NCBI RefSeq assembly: GCF_001905595.1
Contig: NZ_LIXI01000002.1
Span: 124,001 to 188,000 of the forward strand
DNA length: 64,000 nucleotides
DNA from: Streptomyces sp. CB00316
GTDB taxonomy: Bacteria; Actinomycetota; Actinomycetes; Streptomycetales; Streptomycetaceae
Direction of reading: 5' to 3'
Under the pieces are notes generated by a model. That model had not been told where the DNA came from. It ran no database searches and saw nothing but the letters and a program-made list of their open reading frames with translations. The position numbers and the translations under genes were made by a program. Below, in pieces: positions 15,379 to 24,745 of this stretch (position 1 is its first letter; each line of letters opens with the position of its first letter).

Positions 15379-18264
15379 TCAGTCCTCCGACGAGGACGAC
15401 GAGGAAGCCGAAGCGGAAGCCGTCTTCTTCGCCGTCGCCGTCTTCTTCGCCGCCGTGGACTTGGTGGCCGTCTTCTTCGCCGCGGTCTTCTTGGCGGCCG
15501 TGGTCTTGGTCGCCGTCGTCTTCTTGGCGGCCGTCTTCTTGGCCGTCGCCTTCTTCGCCGGGGCCTTCTTCGCCGTCTTCTTCTTGGCGGGCCCCTTGGC
15601 GCGCTTCTCGGCGAGCAGCTCGTAGCCGCGCTCCGGCGTGATGTCCTCGACGCTGTCGTCGGTCCGCAGCGTCGCGTTGGTCTCGCCGTCGGTGACGTAC
15701 GCGCCGAAGCGGCCGTCCTTCACCACGACCGGCGAACCGCTCACCGGGTCGGTGCCCAGCTCCTTCAGCGGCGGCTTGGCCGCGGCCCGGCCGCGCTGCT
15801 TGGGCTGGGCGTAGATCGCGAGGGCCTCTTCGAGGGTGATGTCGAAGAGCTGGTCCTCGGAGGTCAGCGACCGGGAGTCGGTTCCCTTCTTCAGATACGG
15901 GCCGTACCGGCCGTTCTGCGCGGTGATCTCGACGCCCTCGGCGTCCTCACCGACGACGCGCGGCAGCGACATCAGCTTGAGGGCGTCGGCGAGGGTGACC
16001 GTGTCCAGGGACATGGACTTGAAGAGGGAGGCGGTCCGCGGCTTCACCGCGTTCTTGCCGGTCTTCGGCGTCCCCTCGGGCAGCACCTCGGTGACGTACG
16101 GGCCGTAGCGCCCGTCCTTGGCGATGATCTGGTTGCCGCTGACCGGGTCGGCGCCCAGCTCGAAGTCGCCGCTGGGCTTGGCCAGCAGTTCTTCGGCGAG
16201 CTCGACGGTCAGCTCGTCGGGTGCGAGGTCCTCGGGCACGTCGGCGCGCTGGTGGCCCTCGGCGTCCTTCTCACCCCGCTCGATGTACGGGCCGTAGCGG
16301 CCGACGCGGAGCTTGATGTCGTTGCCGACCGGGAAGGAGGAGATCTCCCGGGCGTCGATCGCGCCGAGGTCGGTGACCAGTTCCTTCAGGCCGCCGAGGT
16401 GGTCGCCGTCGCCGTTGCCCGCGTCGGAGGCCGCACCGGCGCCGGAGGTGTCGTCACCGGGCTGGGCGCCGAAGTAGAAGCGCTTGAGCCACGGCACGGA
16501 CTGGGCCTCACCCCGCGCGATGCGGTCGAGGTCGTCCTCCATGCGGGCGGTGAAGTCGTAGTCGACGAGCCGGCCGAAGTGCTTCTCCAGCAGGTTGACC
16601 ACGGCGAAGGAGAGGAAGGACGGGACGAGTGCCGTGCCCTTCTTGAAGACGTAGCCGCGGTCCAGGATGGTCCCGATGATCGACGCGTACGTCGACGGGC
16701 GGCCGATCTCGCGCTCTTCGAGCTCCTTGACCAGCGAGGCCTCGGTGTAGCGGGCCGGGGGCTTGGTGGCGTGCCCGTCGACCGTCATCTCCTCGGCGGA
16801 GAGCGCGTCGCCCTCGGCGACCTGCGGCAGCCGCCGCTCGCGGTCGTCCAGCTCGGCGTTCGGGTCGTCGGCGCCTTCGACGTACGCCTTCATGAAGCCG
16901 TGGAAGGTGATCGTCTTTCCGGAGGCGGAGAACTCGGCGTCACGGCCGTCGCTCGCCCGGCCGCCGATCTTGACGGTGACGGAGTTGCCGGTCGCGTCCT
17001 TCATCTGGGAGGCGACGGTCCGCTTCCAGATCAGCTCGTAGAGCCGGAACTGGTCGCCGGTGAGGCCGGTCTCGGCGGGAGTGCGGAAACGGTCGCCGGA
17101 GGGGCGGATCGCCTCGTGCGCCTCCTGCGCGTTCTTGACCTTGCCTGCGTACGTTCGCGGCTTCTCGGGCAGGTAGTTCGCCCCGTACAACTGCGTGACC
17201 TGGGCCCGGGCCGCGGAGACCGCGGTGTCCGAGAGGGTCGTGGAGTCCGTACGCATATAGGTGATGAAACCGTTCTCGTACAGCTTCTGCGCCACCTGCA
17301 TGGTCGCCTTCGCCCCGAAGCCCAGCTTGCGGCTTGCCTCCTGCTGGAGGGTCGTCGTCCGGAAGGGGGCGTACGGAGAACGTCGGTACGGCTTCGACTC
17401 GACGGACCTGACCGCGAAGGACGTGGCGGCGAGCGCGGCGGCCAGGGCGCGGGCGTTCACCTCGTCCAGGTGCAGGGTCTGGGCGGAGCCGGCCTTGAGC
17501 CGGCCGTCGGCACCGAAGTCGCGGCCCTGGGCGATGCGGCGGCCGTCGACCGCGCTGAGGCGGGCGGTCAGGGTCGAGGGATCGGAGGCGTCACCGGTAC
17601 GGCCGGTGGCGAACTTTCCGGTCAGGTCCCAGTACTCGGCGGAGCGGAAGGCGATGCGCTCGCGCTCCCGCTCGACGACGAGACGGGTGGCGACGGACTG
17701 GACGCGGCCCGCCGAGAGCTTCGGCATGACCTTCTTCCACAGGACCGGCGAGACCTCGTAGCCGTAGAGGCGGTCGAGGATGCGGCGGGTCTCCTGGGCG
17801 TCGACCATGCGCTGGTTGAGCTCGCGCGGATTGGCGACGGCCGCCCGGATCGCGTCCTTGGTGATCTCGTGGAAGACCATCCGGTGGACCGGGACCTTGG
17901 GCTTGAGCACTTCCTGCAGGTGCCACGCGATGGCTTCGCCCTCGCGGTCCTCATCGGTGGCGAGGAAGAGTTCGTCGGACTCGGCCAGCAGCTGCTTGAG
18001 CTTCCTGACCTGGGCCTTCTTGTCGGCGTTGACCACATAGATGGGCTGGAAGTCGTTGTCGACATCCACCCCGAGGCGGCGTACCTCGCCGGTGTACTCG
18101 TCCGGGACCTCGGCCGCGCCGTTCGGGAGGTCGCGGATGTGCCCGACGCTCGCCTCGACGACGTATCCGGGGCCGAGATAGCCCTTGATCGTCTTCGCCT
18201 TGGCAGGCGACTCGACGATGACGAGTCGGCGGCCGCCCTGTGCGGTCTCGCTGGTCGGGGACAA
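15379..18264 (-). CDS. topA: DNA topoisomerase I
   Basis: This 961-residue type IA topoisomerase relaxes negative supercoils. The Toprim domain starts with VIVESPAKAKTI near residue 15. The active-site tyrosine is in FITYMRTDST near 336. Several C-terminal topoisomerase repeats (each with GRYGPY or GRFGAY) replace the zinc fingers of the E. coli enzyme, and residues about 880-945 are a Lys/Ala-rich tail typical of actinobacteria that aids processivity. The start chosen is TTG at 18264 (LSPTSETAQ), matching the conserved N terminus. The frame stays open to 18357. Confidence 0.95.
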   Translation of the reverse strand: MSPTSETAQGGRRLVIVESPAKAKTIKGYLGPGYVVEASVGHIRDLPNGAAEVPDEYTGEVRRLGVDVDNDFQPIYVVNADKKAQVRKLKQLLAESDELFLATDEDREGEAIAWHLQEVLKPKVPVHRMVFHEITKDAIRAAVANPRELNQRMVDAQETRRILDRLYGYEVSPVLWKKVMPKLSAGRVQSVATRLVVERERERIAFRSAEYWDLTGKFATGRTGDASDPSTLTARLSAVDGRRIAQGRDFGADGRLKAGSAQTLHLDEVNARALAAALAATSFAVRSVESKPYRRSPYAPFRTTTLQQEASRKLGFGAKATMQVAQKLYENGFITYMRTDSTTLSDTAVSAARAQVTQLYGANYLPEKPRTYAGKVKNAQEAHEAIRPSGDRFRTPAETGLTGDQFRLYELIWKRTVASQMKDATGNSVTVKIGGRASDGRDAEFSASGKTITFHGFMKAYVEGADDPNAELDDRERRLPQVAEGDALSAEEMTVDGHATKPPARYTEASLVKELEEREIGRPSTYASIIGTILDRGYVFKKGTALVPSFLSFAVVNLLEKHFGRLVDYDFTARMEDDLDRIARGEAQSVPWLKRFYFGAQPGDDTSGAGAASDAGNGDGDHLGGLKELVTDLGAIDAREISSFPVGNDIKLRVGRYGPYIERGEKDAEGHQRADVPEDLAPDELTVELAEELLAKPSGDFELGADPVSGNQIIAKDGRYGPYVTEVLPEGTPKTGKNAVKPRTASLFKSMSLDTVTLADALKLMSLPRVVGEDAEGVEITAQNGRYGPYLKKGTDSRSLTSEDQLFDITLEEALAIYAQPKQRGRAAAKPPLKELGTDPVSGSPVVVKDGRFGAYVTDGETNATLRTDDSVEDITPERGYELLAEKRAKGPAKKKTAKKAPAKKATAKKTAAKKTTATKTTAAKKTAAKKTATKSTAAKKTATAKKTASASASSSSSSED

Positions 18265-18544
18265 CTTCGCTCTTCTCTCCGGTCGACACTCGATGGGCAT
18301 CCGGGCAGCGTCGGAACGCTTACCGCGGTGCTGTCGCTGCGGAGTGTGACGGTACAACCCGCCCCCGTGTCAAACGGCAAAAGCCCGCAACGGCCACTCG
18401 AACGGTAACCCGACTTCCGCCATTCCTGCCGCCCGGACCGTCGGGTCCGAGCCGCGCGAAGCCCGAGCCTGCGGCTTTTCCGGAGTGGTCGCGGTGATCG
18501 TCCGGCGCCCCTCGACCCGGGCGGAGCCCCGGCGGGGGCGGGGA

Positions 18545-18742
18545 TCAGACGAGCGTGAAGCACCACACGCCGAGGGCGAGGAAAACTACGCCGAAAAGTG
18601 TCGTGAGTGCGGTGGAGGCGACGGGGCTCACATCGTGCAGCACCGGCGCGCGGTGCACGGCGCGCGCCCCGGTCCAGATGAGGAGTGCGGCGCCGAACAG
18701 CGCGAAGGCCGTGCCGGCGAAGACTGCTGCGACGCTCTCCAT
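18545..18742 (-). CDS. Small two-helix membrane protein
   Basis: This 65-residue protein begins MESVAAVF and has two hydrophobic segments (about 3-25 and 42-63) joined by a short charged loop. No family is recognised. The start at 18742 has GAGGGG six bases upstream. A longer frame to 18811 would translate three 18-bp tandem repeats (RYDG-type units) and seems less likely. Confidence 0.65.
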   Translation of the reverse strand: MESVAAVFAGTAFALFGAALLIWTGARAVHRAPVLHDVSPVASTALTTLFGVVFLALGVWCFTLV

Positions 18743-18796
18743 GTCGTACCCCTCGACCCTGTCGTACCGCTCGAGCCCGTCGTACCGCTCGATCAT
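18743..18796. repeat. Three tandem 18-bp repeats upstream of the small membrane gene
   Basis: Units of the GTCGTACCGCTCGAGCCC type lie at 18743, 18761 and 18779. They fall just upstream of the preferred start and include its ribosome site. They are in frame with the gene, so a longer start would add YDGLERYDRVEG residues. Confidence 0.75.
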
Positions 18797-18875
18797 GGGG
18801 GAGGCTGCCACCCCGGGGCGTCACCGACGCGAACCCCGGGTGAACAGCACACACCCACGGGGAGTACCGGGGCAG

Positions 18876-19235
18876 TCACATGACGTCAAGGGCCGCGAGG
18901 GGTGAGGGGGCGAGGGGGCAGGTCGGGACGGTGCAGTGGCTCCGGGCCGCAGGCGCGGTACGGATCCGGCCACGCCGGGGGCAGAAGGGTCGGGCCGCCT
19001 CGGAAATCAGGAACACCTCGCGGACGGCGAGCCCGAGCCCCGCGGGCGGAACGCCGACGCGGCGTCGACGGGCGTCGAGCGGAATCCGCGGACCGAGCGG
19101 GCGTAAGGCGGCGGTCAGCGTGAAGGCGCTGATGAGAAGGCCGTCAAGGACATGGTGGCAAGGCCCGTCCGATCCGGAGCGGAGTCCGGCGGCAGTGGGG
19201 TGTCCGGCGCTCGCTCCGTACGCCTCGATCTCCAC
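18876..19235 (-). CDS. Possible 119-residue protein, unknown
   Basis: The interval 18812-19303 has no clear gene. Its best candidate is a minus-strand frame beginning GTG at 19235 (VEIEAYGASAGHP). Third positions are GC-rich but not decisively so, and the ribosome site is poor. The product is Arg/Pro/Ala-rich with no domain I recognise. It may be noncoding. Confidence 0.25.
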   Translation of the reverse strand: MEIEAYGASAGHPTAAGLRSGSDGPCHHVLDGLLISAFTLTAALRPLGPRIPLDARRRRVGVPPAGLGLAVREVFLISEAARPFCPRRGRIRTAPAARSHCTVPTCPLAPSPLAALDVM

Positions 19236-19303
19236 CAGGCCGCTTTCCCCGACGCGGGACTTGAGCCCGGCCGGGGAGGCCGGGAGCCCGGTTCGCGCCG
19301 CCC

Positions 19304-20836
19304 TCAGCCTGGGCCCTCCCCGGAAGCGGCCCCCGGCACCGGCTCCAGGAAGCCCTCCTCGACCAGCAGCCGGATCGCCTGCGGGGTGCGGTCGCGCAGG
19401 AGCACCGGGTCCTCGGACATCAGCTGGGCGATGGCGTCCAGGATCCGCCCGGCGGGCAGCGACCCGTCGCACACCCCGGCGAACCCGGCGGCCACCGCGT
19501 CCACCTTGGTCGCCCGCATCATCCCGCGGTGCTGACGCAGCACCACATGCTCGGGATCCTCCGCGCCGGGCAGGCCCACCTGCTCCTGCACGACCTCGGC
19601 GGCGAGGGTGAAATGCCCGGCGAGCAGCGCGGCGTCGTCCTGCTCGCGCAGATAGTCCTGGCGGGCGAAGTGCTCCTCCACGGCCCGGCCCAGCGGCTGC
19701 TGCACGGCGTGCGGCCACTCCTCGACGACGATCGACGGGTTCCCCGCGGCCGCCGCGGCGGACCGGCGCAGCGTGATCCAGCCGAAGCCGACGGACGTGG
19801 TCCCGCGCGCCTCGAACTCGTCGAGCCACGCCTCGTACCGCTCGGCGTACACCTCCGGGCCGCCGCGGTGGTCGCCGCTGTCGCGCAGCCACAGCTCGGC
19901 GTACTGCGTGACGTCCTGGACCTCGCGCTGCACGATCCAGGCGTCGCACCCGGCGGGCACCCAGGAACGCAGCCGGTCCTGCCACTCCTCGCCCTCCACG
20001 TGCTGCCAGTTGGCGAGGAACTGGGCGTATCCCCCCTCGTTCAGGTGACTCCCCGCCTGCTGGACCAGGGCGCGGCAGAGGTCGTCGCCGCCCATGCCGC
20101 CGTCCCGGTAGGTGAGGCGGGCGCCGGGAGAGATGACGAAGGGCGGGTTGGAGACGATCAGGTCGAAGGTCTCCGTGCCGACCGGCTCGAAGAGGGAGCC
20201 CTCGCGGAGGTCGGCGGGGGCGGCGCCGGAGAGGGCGAGGGTGAGCCGGGTGAACTCCAGGGCACGGGGGTTGAGGTCCGTCGCGGTGACCCGGGTGGCG
20301 TGCTGGGCGGCGTGCAGCGCCTGGATGCCGGAGCCCGTACCGAGGTCGAGGGCCGAGGCGACCGGCGTACGCACGGTGATGGAGGCGAGGGTGGTGGAGG
20401 CCCCGCCGACGCCGAGGACGACACCCTCCTCGTGCGAGCCGATCCCGCCCGCACCGCCGACCGCACAGCCGAGGTCGGAGACGATGAACCAGTCCTCACC
20501 ATCCGGACCGCCGTACGGACGTACGTCGACGGTGGCGCGGATTAGGCCGTCCTCGACGCTCACCCAGCCGTCCTGGACGCACTCCTCCAGCGGCAGGGCT
20601 GCGCGGGCCTGTTCCTGGGGGACGGGGCGCTGGAGCAGGAACAGCCGCACCAGCGTGTCGAGCGGCGAGACGCCCCGGGTGGCGCGCAGGGCGGGCACGG
20701 TCTCGCTGCGGGCGAGCGCGGCGTAGGCGGCGGCGCCGAGCCGGTCGAGGAGGCCGTCGGCGGTGAAGGCGGCGGCGAGCAGCGCCTCGCGGAGGCCGGC
20801 GGTGTGGTCGGGTGCGGGAAGGCTGGTCTTACTCAC
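19304..20836 (-). CDS. SAM-dependent methyltransferase, HemK/PrmC-like
   Basis: This 510-residue protein has a class I methyltransferase core. The SAM-binding DLGTGSGI lies near residue 165 and the NPPF motif near 232; NPPF/Y is typical of enzymes that methylate an amide or exocyclic amine. An N-terminal helical domain (1-130) and a roughly 200-residue C-terminal extension of unknown role flank it. The substrate cannot be told from sequence. The start chosen is GTG at 20836 (VSKTSLPAP), though the ribosome site is weak. It is transcribed with the downstream small membrane gene but is separated from it by about 560 bp. Confidence 0.85.
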   Translation of the reverse strand: MSKTSLPAPDHTAGLREALLAAAFTADGLLDRLGAAAYAALARSETVPALRATRGVSPLDTLVRLFLLQRPVPQEQARAALPLEECVQDGWVSVEDGLIRATVDVRPYGGPDGEDWFIVSDLGCAVGGAGGIGSHEEGVVLGVGGASTTLASITVRTPVASALDLGTGSGIQALHAAQHATRVTATDLNPRALEFTRLTLALSGAAPADLREGSLFEPVGTETFDLIVSNPPFVISPGARLTYRDGGMGGDDLCRALVQQAGSHLNEGGYAQFLANWQHVEGEEWQDRLRSWVPAGCDAWIVQREVQDVTQYAELWLRDSGDHRGGPEVYAERYEAWLDEFEARGTTSVGFGWITLRRSAAAAAGNPSIVVEEWPHAVQQPLGRAVEEHFARQDYLREQDDAALLAGHFTLAAEVVQEQVGLPGAEDPEHVVLRQHRGMMRATKVDAVAAGFAGVCDGSLPAGRILDAIAQLMSEDPVLLRDRTPQAIRLLVEEGFLEPVPGAASGEGPG

Positions 20837-20960
20837 CCGACCATTGTGTCCGGTCCCACCGACAACGGCAGCGGCCCGGGCACCCACCGGGCGTCCGGGC
20901 TGCCGCACCGAGGCCGTTCTCGCGGCCCTCAGGCCGCCTGGTCTCCCGGAAGCCGGAGGG

Positions 20961-21599
20961 CTACGCCTTCTTCTCCTCCGAGGCCGAGGCCGAGGGGGTC
21001 GCCGCGTCCGCTTCCGGCGCCGCGGATCCCCCGGGGCTGGCGGGCCCGGTCGAAGGTGCCGGCTTCTGGCAGCCCTTCTGCTTCGACATCGCGGCACCGA
21101 CCTCACCGGACTGCAGCTTCTTCAGCGCCTGGTCACCGCTGGTGCTGATCTTGTTCAGCTCGTCGGCGATGCCCTTGAGACCGTCGGCGAACTTCGCCTG
21201 GTCCTTGGTCTCCAGGGCGTCGACCTTGATCTTCAGACCCGCGTACGCCGTGGCGGAGGCGTTGAGTTCCTTCACGGCCTCCTTCTGCGTGGTCTCGCCG
21301 TCGTCGACCGGCGGCGGACCGGCCGAGTCCACCGCCGTGCCCAGCGACTTGTACGCCTGGGAGATCTGCTGGAAGGCGGCCGAGTCCGTCTTCTGGACGT
21401 CGGCGGGCTTGCTGTTGTCCGCGGTCTGCTGCTGGATGGAGGCGTTGGCGTCGGCGATCTTCTGCAACTGGGGCTGGACCTGGTCGCAGACCTTCTTGGC
21501 CCAGTCGTTCACCTTGTCGTCGCTGTCGTCGCTGCAACCCGACAGCGTCAGTACGAGTACCGCACCGCCGGACAGTGCGGCTGCAAGCTTCTTGTTCAC
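20961..21599 (-). CDS. Small secreted lipoprotein
   Basis: This 212-residue lipoprotein has a short signal sequence ending in lipobox LTLSGC, then a helical, Gln/Lys/Asp-rich domain with likely coiled coil. It ends in a Pro/Ala/Ser-rich tail finishing SASEEKKA. The function is unknown. The start chosen is GTG at 21599 (VNKKLAAALSG), with AAGGGA upstream; the frame is open to a TTG at 21617. It is transcribed toward the methyltransferase gene and is preceded by an AT-richer intergenic region. Confidence 0.8.
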   Translation of the reverse strand: MNKKLAAALSGGAVLVLTLSGCSDDSDDKVNDWAKKVCDQVQPQLQKIADANASIQQQTADNSKPADVQKTDSAAFQQISQAYKSLGTAVDSAGPPPVDDGETTQKEAVKELNASATAYAGLKIKVDALETKDQAKFADGLKGIADELNKISTSGDQALKKLQSGEVGAAMSKQKGCQKPAPSTGPASPGGSAAPEADAATPSASASEEKKA

Positions 21600-21809
21600 C
21601 GGATGGGTCCCTTCCAAGGCTCTCGGCCCCGGAACTTACACGCCGAGAGGGCTCCATCCGAGTGTCGGGCATCCGATATACACGATTTTGGGGCCATTTG
21701 CACCAACGCAAATGAGGGAGATGCCACTCGGCCGGAGATTTCGACACCCGCTCGATCACTCATCGGAACGACTGAGTTCGATCACCGGCCTCCACAAAGG
21801 AGCACGGAC

Positions 21810-21835
21810 GGGCGGTACGTCAACACGCACCGCCC
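21810..21835. terminator. Weak hairpin after hppA
   Basis: GGGCGGT at 21810-21816 pairs with ACCGCCC at 21829-21835 around a 12-base loop. It lies about 40 bp past the hppA stop on the minus strand. Confidence 0.5.
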
Positions 21836-21873
21836 GCCGGCACAGTGACGGAAGGTCACCCGGAGGCGCCGGG

Positions 21874-24318
21874 CTACGGGGCCACCGCAGGGTCCGGTGA
21901 CGGCAGCGACGGACCACCGCCGCCCGGAGCTCCGCTGTCGTCCTCACCGACGGCGATGCCGCGCCGCTTGGACACGTAGACCGCGCCGACGATGACCACG
22001 ATGGCGAAGACCGCCACCACCGCGCGGATCCAAGGGCTCGCGTCCGCCCCGTAGCTGAACTGCACCACCGCCGGGGCGATGAGCAGCGCGACCAGGTTCA
22101 TCACCTTCAGGAGCGGGTTGATCGCCGGGCCCGCCGTGTCCTTGAACGGGTCGCCGACGGTGTCGCCGATCACGGTCGCGGCGTGCGCGTCGCTGCCCTT
22201 GCCGCCGTAGTGCCCGTCCTCGACGAGCTTCTTGGCGTTGTCCCAGGCCCCGCCGGAGTTGGCGAGGAAGACCGCCATCAGGGTGCCGGTCGCGATGGCG
22301 CCCGCGAGGTACGAGCCGAGCGCGCCGACGCCGAGGCTGAACCCGACCGCGATCGGCGCCAGGACCGCGAGGAGGCCGGGCGTGGCCAGCTCGCGCAGGG
22401 CGTCCTTGGTGCAGATGTCGACGACGCGGCCGTACTCCGGCTTCTCCGTGTAGTCCATGATCCCCGGGTGTTCGCGGAACTGCCGCCGGACCTCGTGGAC
22501 GACGGCTCCGGCGGACCGGGAGACCGCGTTGATGGCGAGCCCGGAGAAGAGGAAGACGACCGCCGCGCCGAGGATCAGCCCGACGAGGTTGTTGGGCTGC
22601 GAGATGTCCAGGCTCAGCCCCAGCTCCCCCGCCCCGGCCCCGACGTCGGCGACCGCCGAGGCGATGGCGTCACGGTAGGAGCCGAAGAGCGCGGCCGCCG
22701 CCAGCACGGCGGTGGCGATGGCGATGCCCTTGGTGATGGCCTTGGTCGTGTTGCCGACGGCGTCCAGATCGGTGAGCACCTGGGCCCCGGCGCCGGTCAC
22801 GTCCCCGGACATCTCGGCGATGCCCTGCGCGTTGTCGGAGACCGGTCCGAAGGTGTCCATGGCCACGATGACCCCCACCGTGGTGAGCAGCCCGGTCCCG
22901 GCGAGCGCCACCGCGAAGAGTGCCAGCATGATCGACGTACCGCCCAGCAGGAACGCGCCGTAGACCCCGAGGCCGATCAGCAGGGCGGTGTAGACGGCCG
23001 ACTCCAGCCCGATGGAGATGCCGGCCAGCACCACGGTCGCCGGGCCGGTCAGCGAGGACTTCCCGATGTCCTGGACCGGGCGGCGCTTCGTCTCGGTGAA
23101 GTAGCCGGTGAGCTGCTGGATCAGCGCGGCGAGGACGATGCCGATGGCCACCGCGACCAGGGCGAAGACGCGCGGGTCGCCGCCGTGCGTGGTGATCGCC
23201 TCGTCGGTGACCCCGGTCAGCTCGGCGTACGAGGACGGCAGATAGGCGAAGGCGGCCACGGCCACCAGGACGAGCGAGACCACGGCGGAGATGAAGAAGC
23301 CCCGGTTGATCGCGGTCATCCCGCTGCGGTCGGCGCGCCGGGGGGCGACGGCGAAGATCCCGATCATGGCGGTGACGACACCGATCGCCGGGACCATCAG
23401 CGGGAAGGCCAGGCCGGAGTCACCGAAGGCGGCCATGCCGAGGATGAGGGCGGCGACGAGCGTCACGGCGTACGACTCGAAGAGGTCGGCGGCCATGCCC
23501 GCGCAGTCACCGACGTTGTCGCCCACGTTGTCGGCGATGGTGGCGGCGTTGCGCGGATCGTCCTCCGGGATGCCCTGTTCCACCTTGCCGACGAGGTCGG
23601 CGCCCACATCGGCGGCCTTGGTGAAAATGCCGCCACCGACCCTCATGAACATGGCGATCAGCGCCGCACCGAGGCCGAATCCCTCCAGCACCTTGGGCGC
23701 GTCGGCCGCGTAGACGAGCACCACACAGGAGGCGCCGAGCAGCCCGAGCCCCACTGTGATCATTCCGACCACCCCACCGGTACGGAAGGCGATTTTCATC
23801 GCCCGGTGCGAGACGGCGGTGAGATCCTTTTCCGGTTCGCCTTCTCCTGGAGTCGCCTCACGCGCGGCGGCGGCCACGCGCACATTGCTCCGTACGGCGA
23901 GTCGCATACCGATGTATCCGGTCGCCGCCGAGAAAAGCGCACCGACCAGGAAGAAGACTGAACGCCCCGCGCGCTGCGACCAGTCGTCGGCTGGCAACAA
24001 CAGCAACAGGAAAAACACGATCACGGCGAAAACGCCGACCGTTCGCAACTGCCGGGCGAGATAGGCGTTGGCGCCCTCCTGGACCGCCGCGGCGATCTCC
24101 TTCATACGCTCGGTGCCCTCGCCGGCCGCCAGGACCTGGCGCACCAGCAGCCGGGCGACGATGAGCGCGGCGACGGCGACGACCGCCACGATGATGACGA
24201 TCAGACGGTTGTCGTCGGTGAGGACCGCCGCCGCGAGGGAGACGGGCCCGTCGGAAAGTGCGGATTCCTGCGTCGGTGGGGCCGGTGCAGCCATTGGGGT
24301 GGTGAAGAGCTCCGCCAT
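21874..24318 (-). CDS. hppA: Proton-translocating membrane pyrophosphatase
   Basis: This 814-residue integral membrane pump hydrolyses pyrophosphate and moves H+ outward. It has about sixteen hydrophobic segments. The substrate site motif DVGADLVGKVEQGIPEDDPRN lies near residue 240, with DNVGDNVGDCAGMAADL following and a second acidic set near the C terminus (DTVGDPFKDTAGP). The segment GNTTKAITKG has Lys where K+-dependent enzymes have Ala, so this is the K+-independent H+ type. A textbook AAGGAGG ribosome site precedes ATG 24318. It recycles PPi from biosynthesis. Confidence 0.95.
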   Translation of the reverse strand: MAELFTTPMAAPAPPTQESALSDGPVSLAAAVLTDDNRLIVIIVAVVAVAALIVARLLVRQVLAAGEGTERMKEIAAAVQEGANAYLARQLRTVGVFAVIVFFLLLLLPADDWSQRAGRSVFFLVGALFSAATGYIGMRLAVRSNVRVAAAAREATPGEGEPEKDLTAVSHRAMKIAFRTGGVVGMITVGLGLLGASCVVLVYAADAPKVLEGFGLGAALIAMFMRVGGGIFTKAADVGADLVGKVEQGIPEDDPRNAATIADNVGDNVGDCAGMAADLFESYAVTLVAALILGMAAFGDSGLAFPLMVPAIGVVTAMIGIFAVAPRRADRSGMTAINRGFFISAVVSLVLVAVAAFAYLPSSYAELTGVTDEAITTHGGDPRVFALVAVAIGIVLAALIQQLTGYFTETKRRPVQDIGKSSLTGPATVVLAGISIGLESAVYTALLIGLGVYGAFLLGGTSIMLALFAVALAGTGLLTTVGVIVAMDTFGPVSDNAQGIAEMSGDVTGAGAQVLTDLDAVGNTTKAITKGIAIATAVLAAAALFGSYRDAIASAVADVGAGAGELGLSLDISQPNNLVGLILGAAVVFLFSGLAINAVSRSAGAVVHEVRRQFREHPGIMDYTEKPEYGRVVDICTKDALRELATPGLLAVLAPIAVGFSLGVGALGSYLAGAIATGTLMAVFLANSGGAWDNAKKLVEDGHYGGKGSDAHAATVIGDTVGDPFKDTAGPAINPLLKVMNLVALLIAPAVVQFSYGADASPWIRAVVAVFAIVVIVGAVYVSKRRGIAVGEDDSGAPGGGGPSLPSPDPAVAP

Positions 24319-24541
24319 ACGTCCTCCTTGACGCTCAGCGCTCAAGTCGTGGACGGATTGTAGGGAGCGGAACCGGATCAAAACAGTGGCCCGGAAGAGA
24401 ATTGAACGCACTCCCCCCAACGCCGAAAGATCGACGGCGGTATTTCCCCGAATGCAGTAACGGGGAAGGCGCATTACTCGGGATCATCGCCCAGGCGCAT
24501 CACCGCGAGGACTGCGCGGGACCGCATGGGAAAGGCGGAAA

Positions 24542-24721
24542 GGCCCTGCTCAGCAGGGCCTGGGAAGAAGCCGGCACGGGCGGTCGCCGGCATACCGCCG
24601 TACGGGACACCAGCATGACTACGCCGTACGGGTCACCCGCGCGACTAGTCACATGAGCCGCCGGACAGGCCCTACACCCGTACGGGTCACCCGCGCGACG
24701 GCGCCGCACGGGACACCAGCA
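24542..24721. repeat. Repeat-rich spacer between hppA and apgA
   Basis: This 430-bp gap holds no convincing gene. It contains a 22-bp exact direct repeat (24624-24645 and 24678-24699, CCGTACGGGTCACCC-type). A related pair of CGTACGGGACACCAGCA-type copies lies at 24599 and 24705. A GGCCCTGCT/AGCAGGGCC hairpin lies at 24542-24560 and probably ends the apgA transcript. Confidence 0.7.
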
Positions 24722-24745
24722 GGGCGCCGTGCGGGACCGCAGGCT

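Noticed and set aside
16252-18408. A 718-codon plus-strand frame opposite topA
   Set aside because: It is the expected antisense shadow of a GC-rich gene; the minus strand carries an unmistakable topoisomerase.
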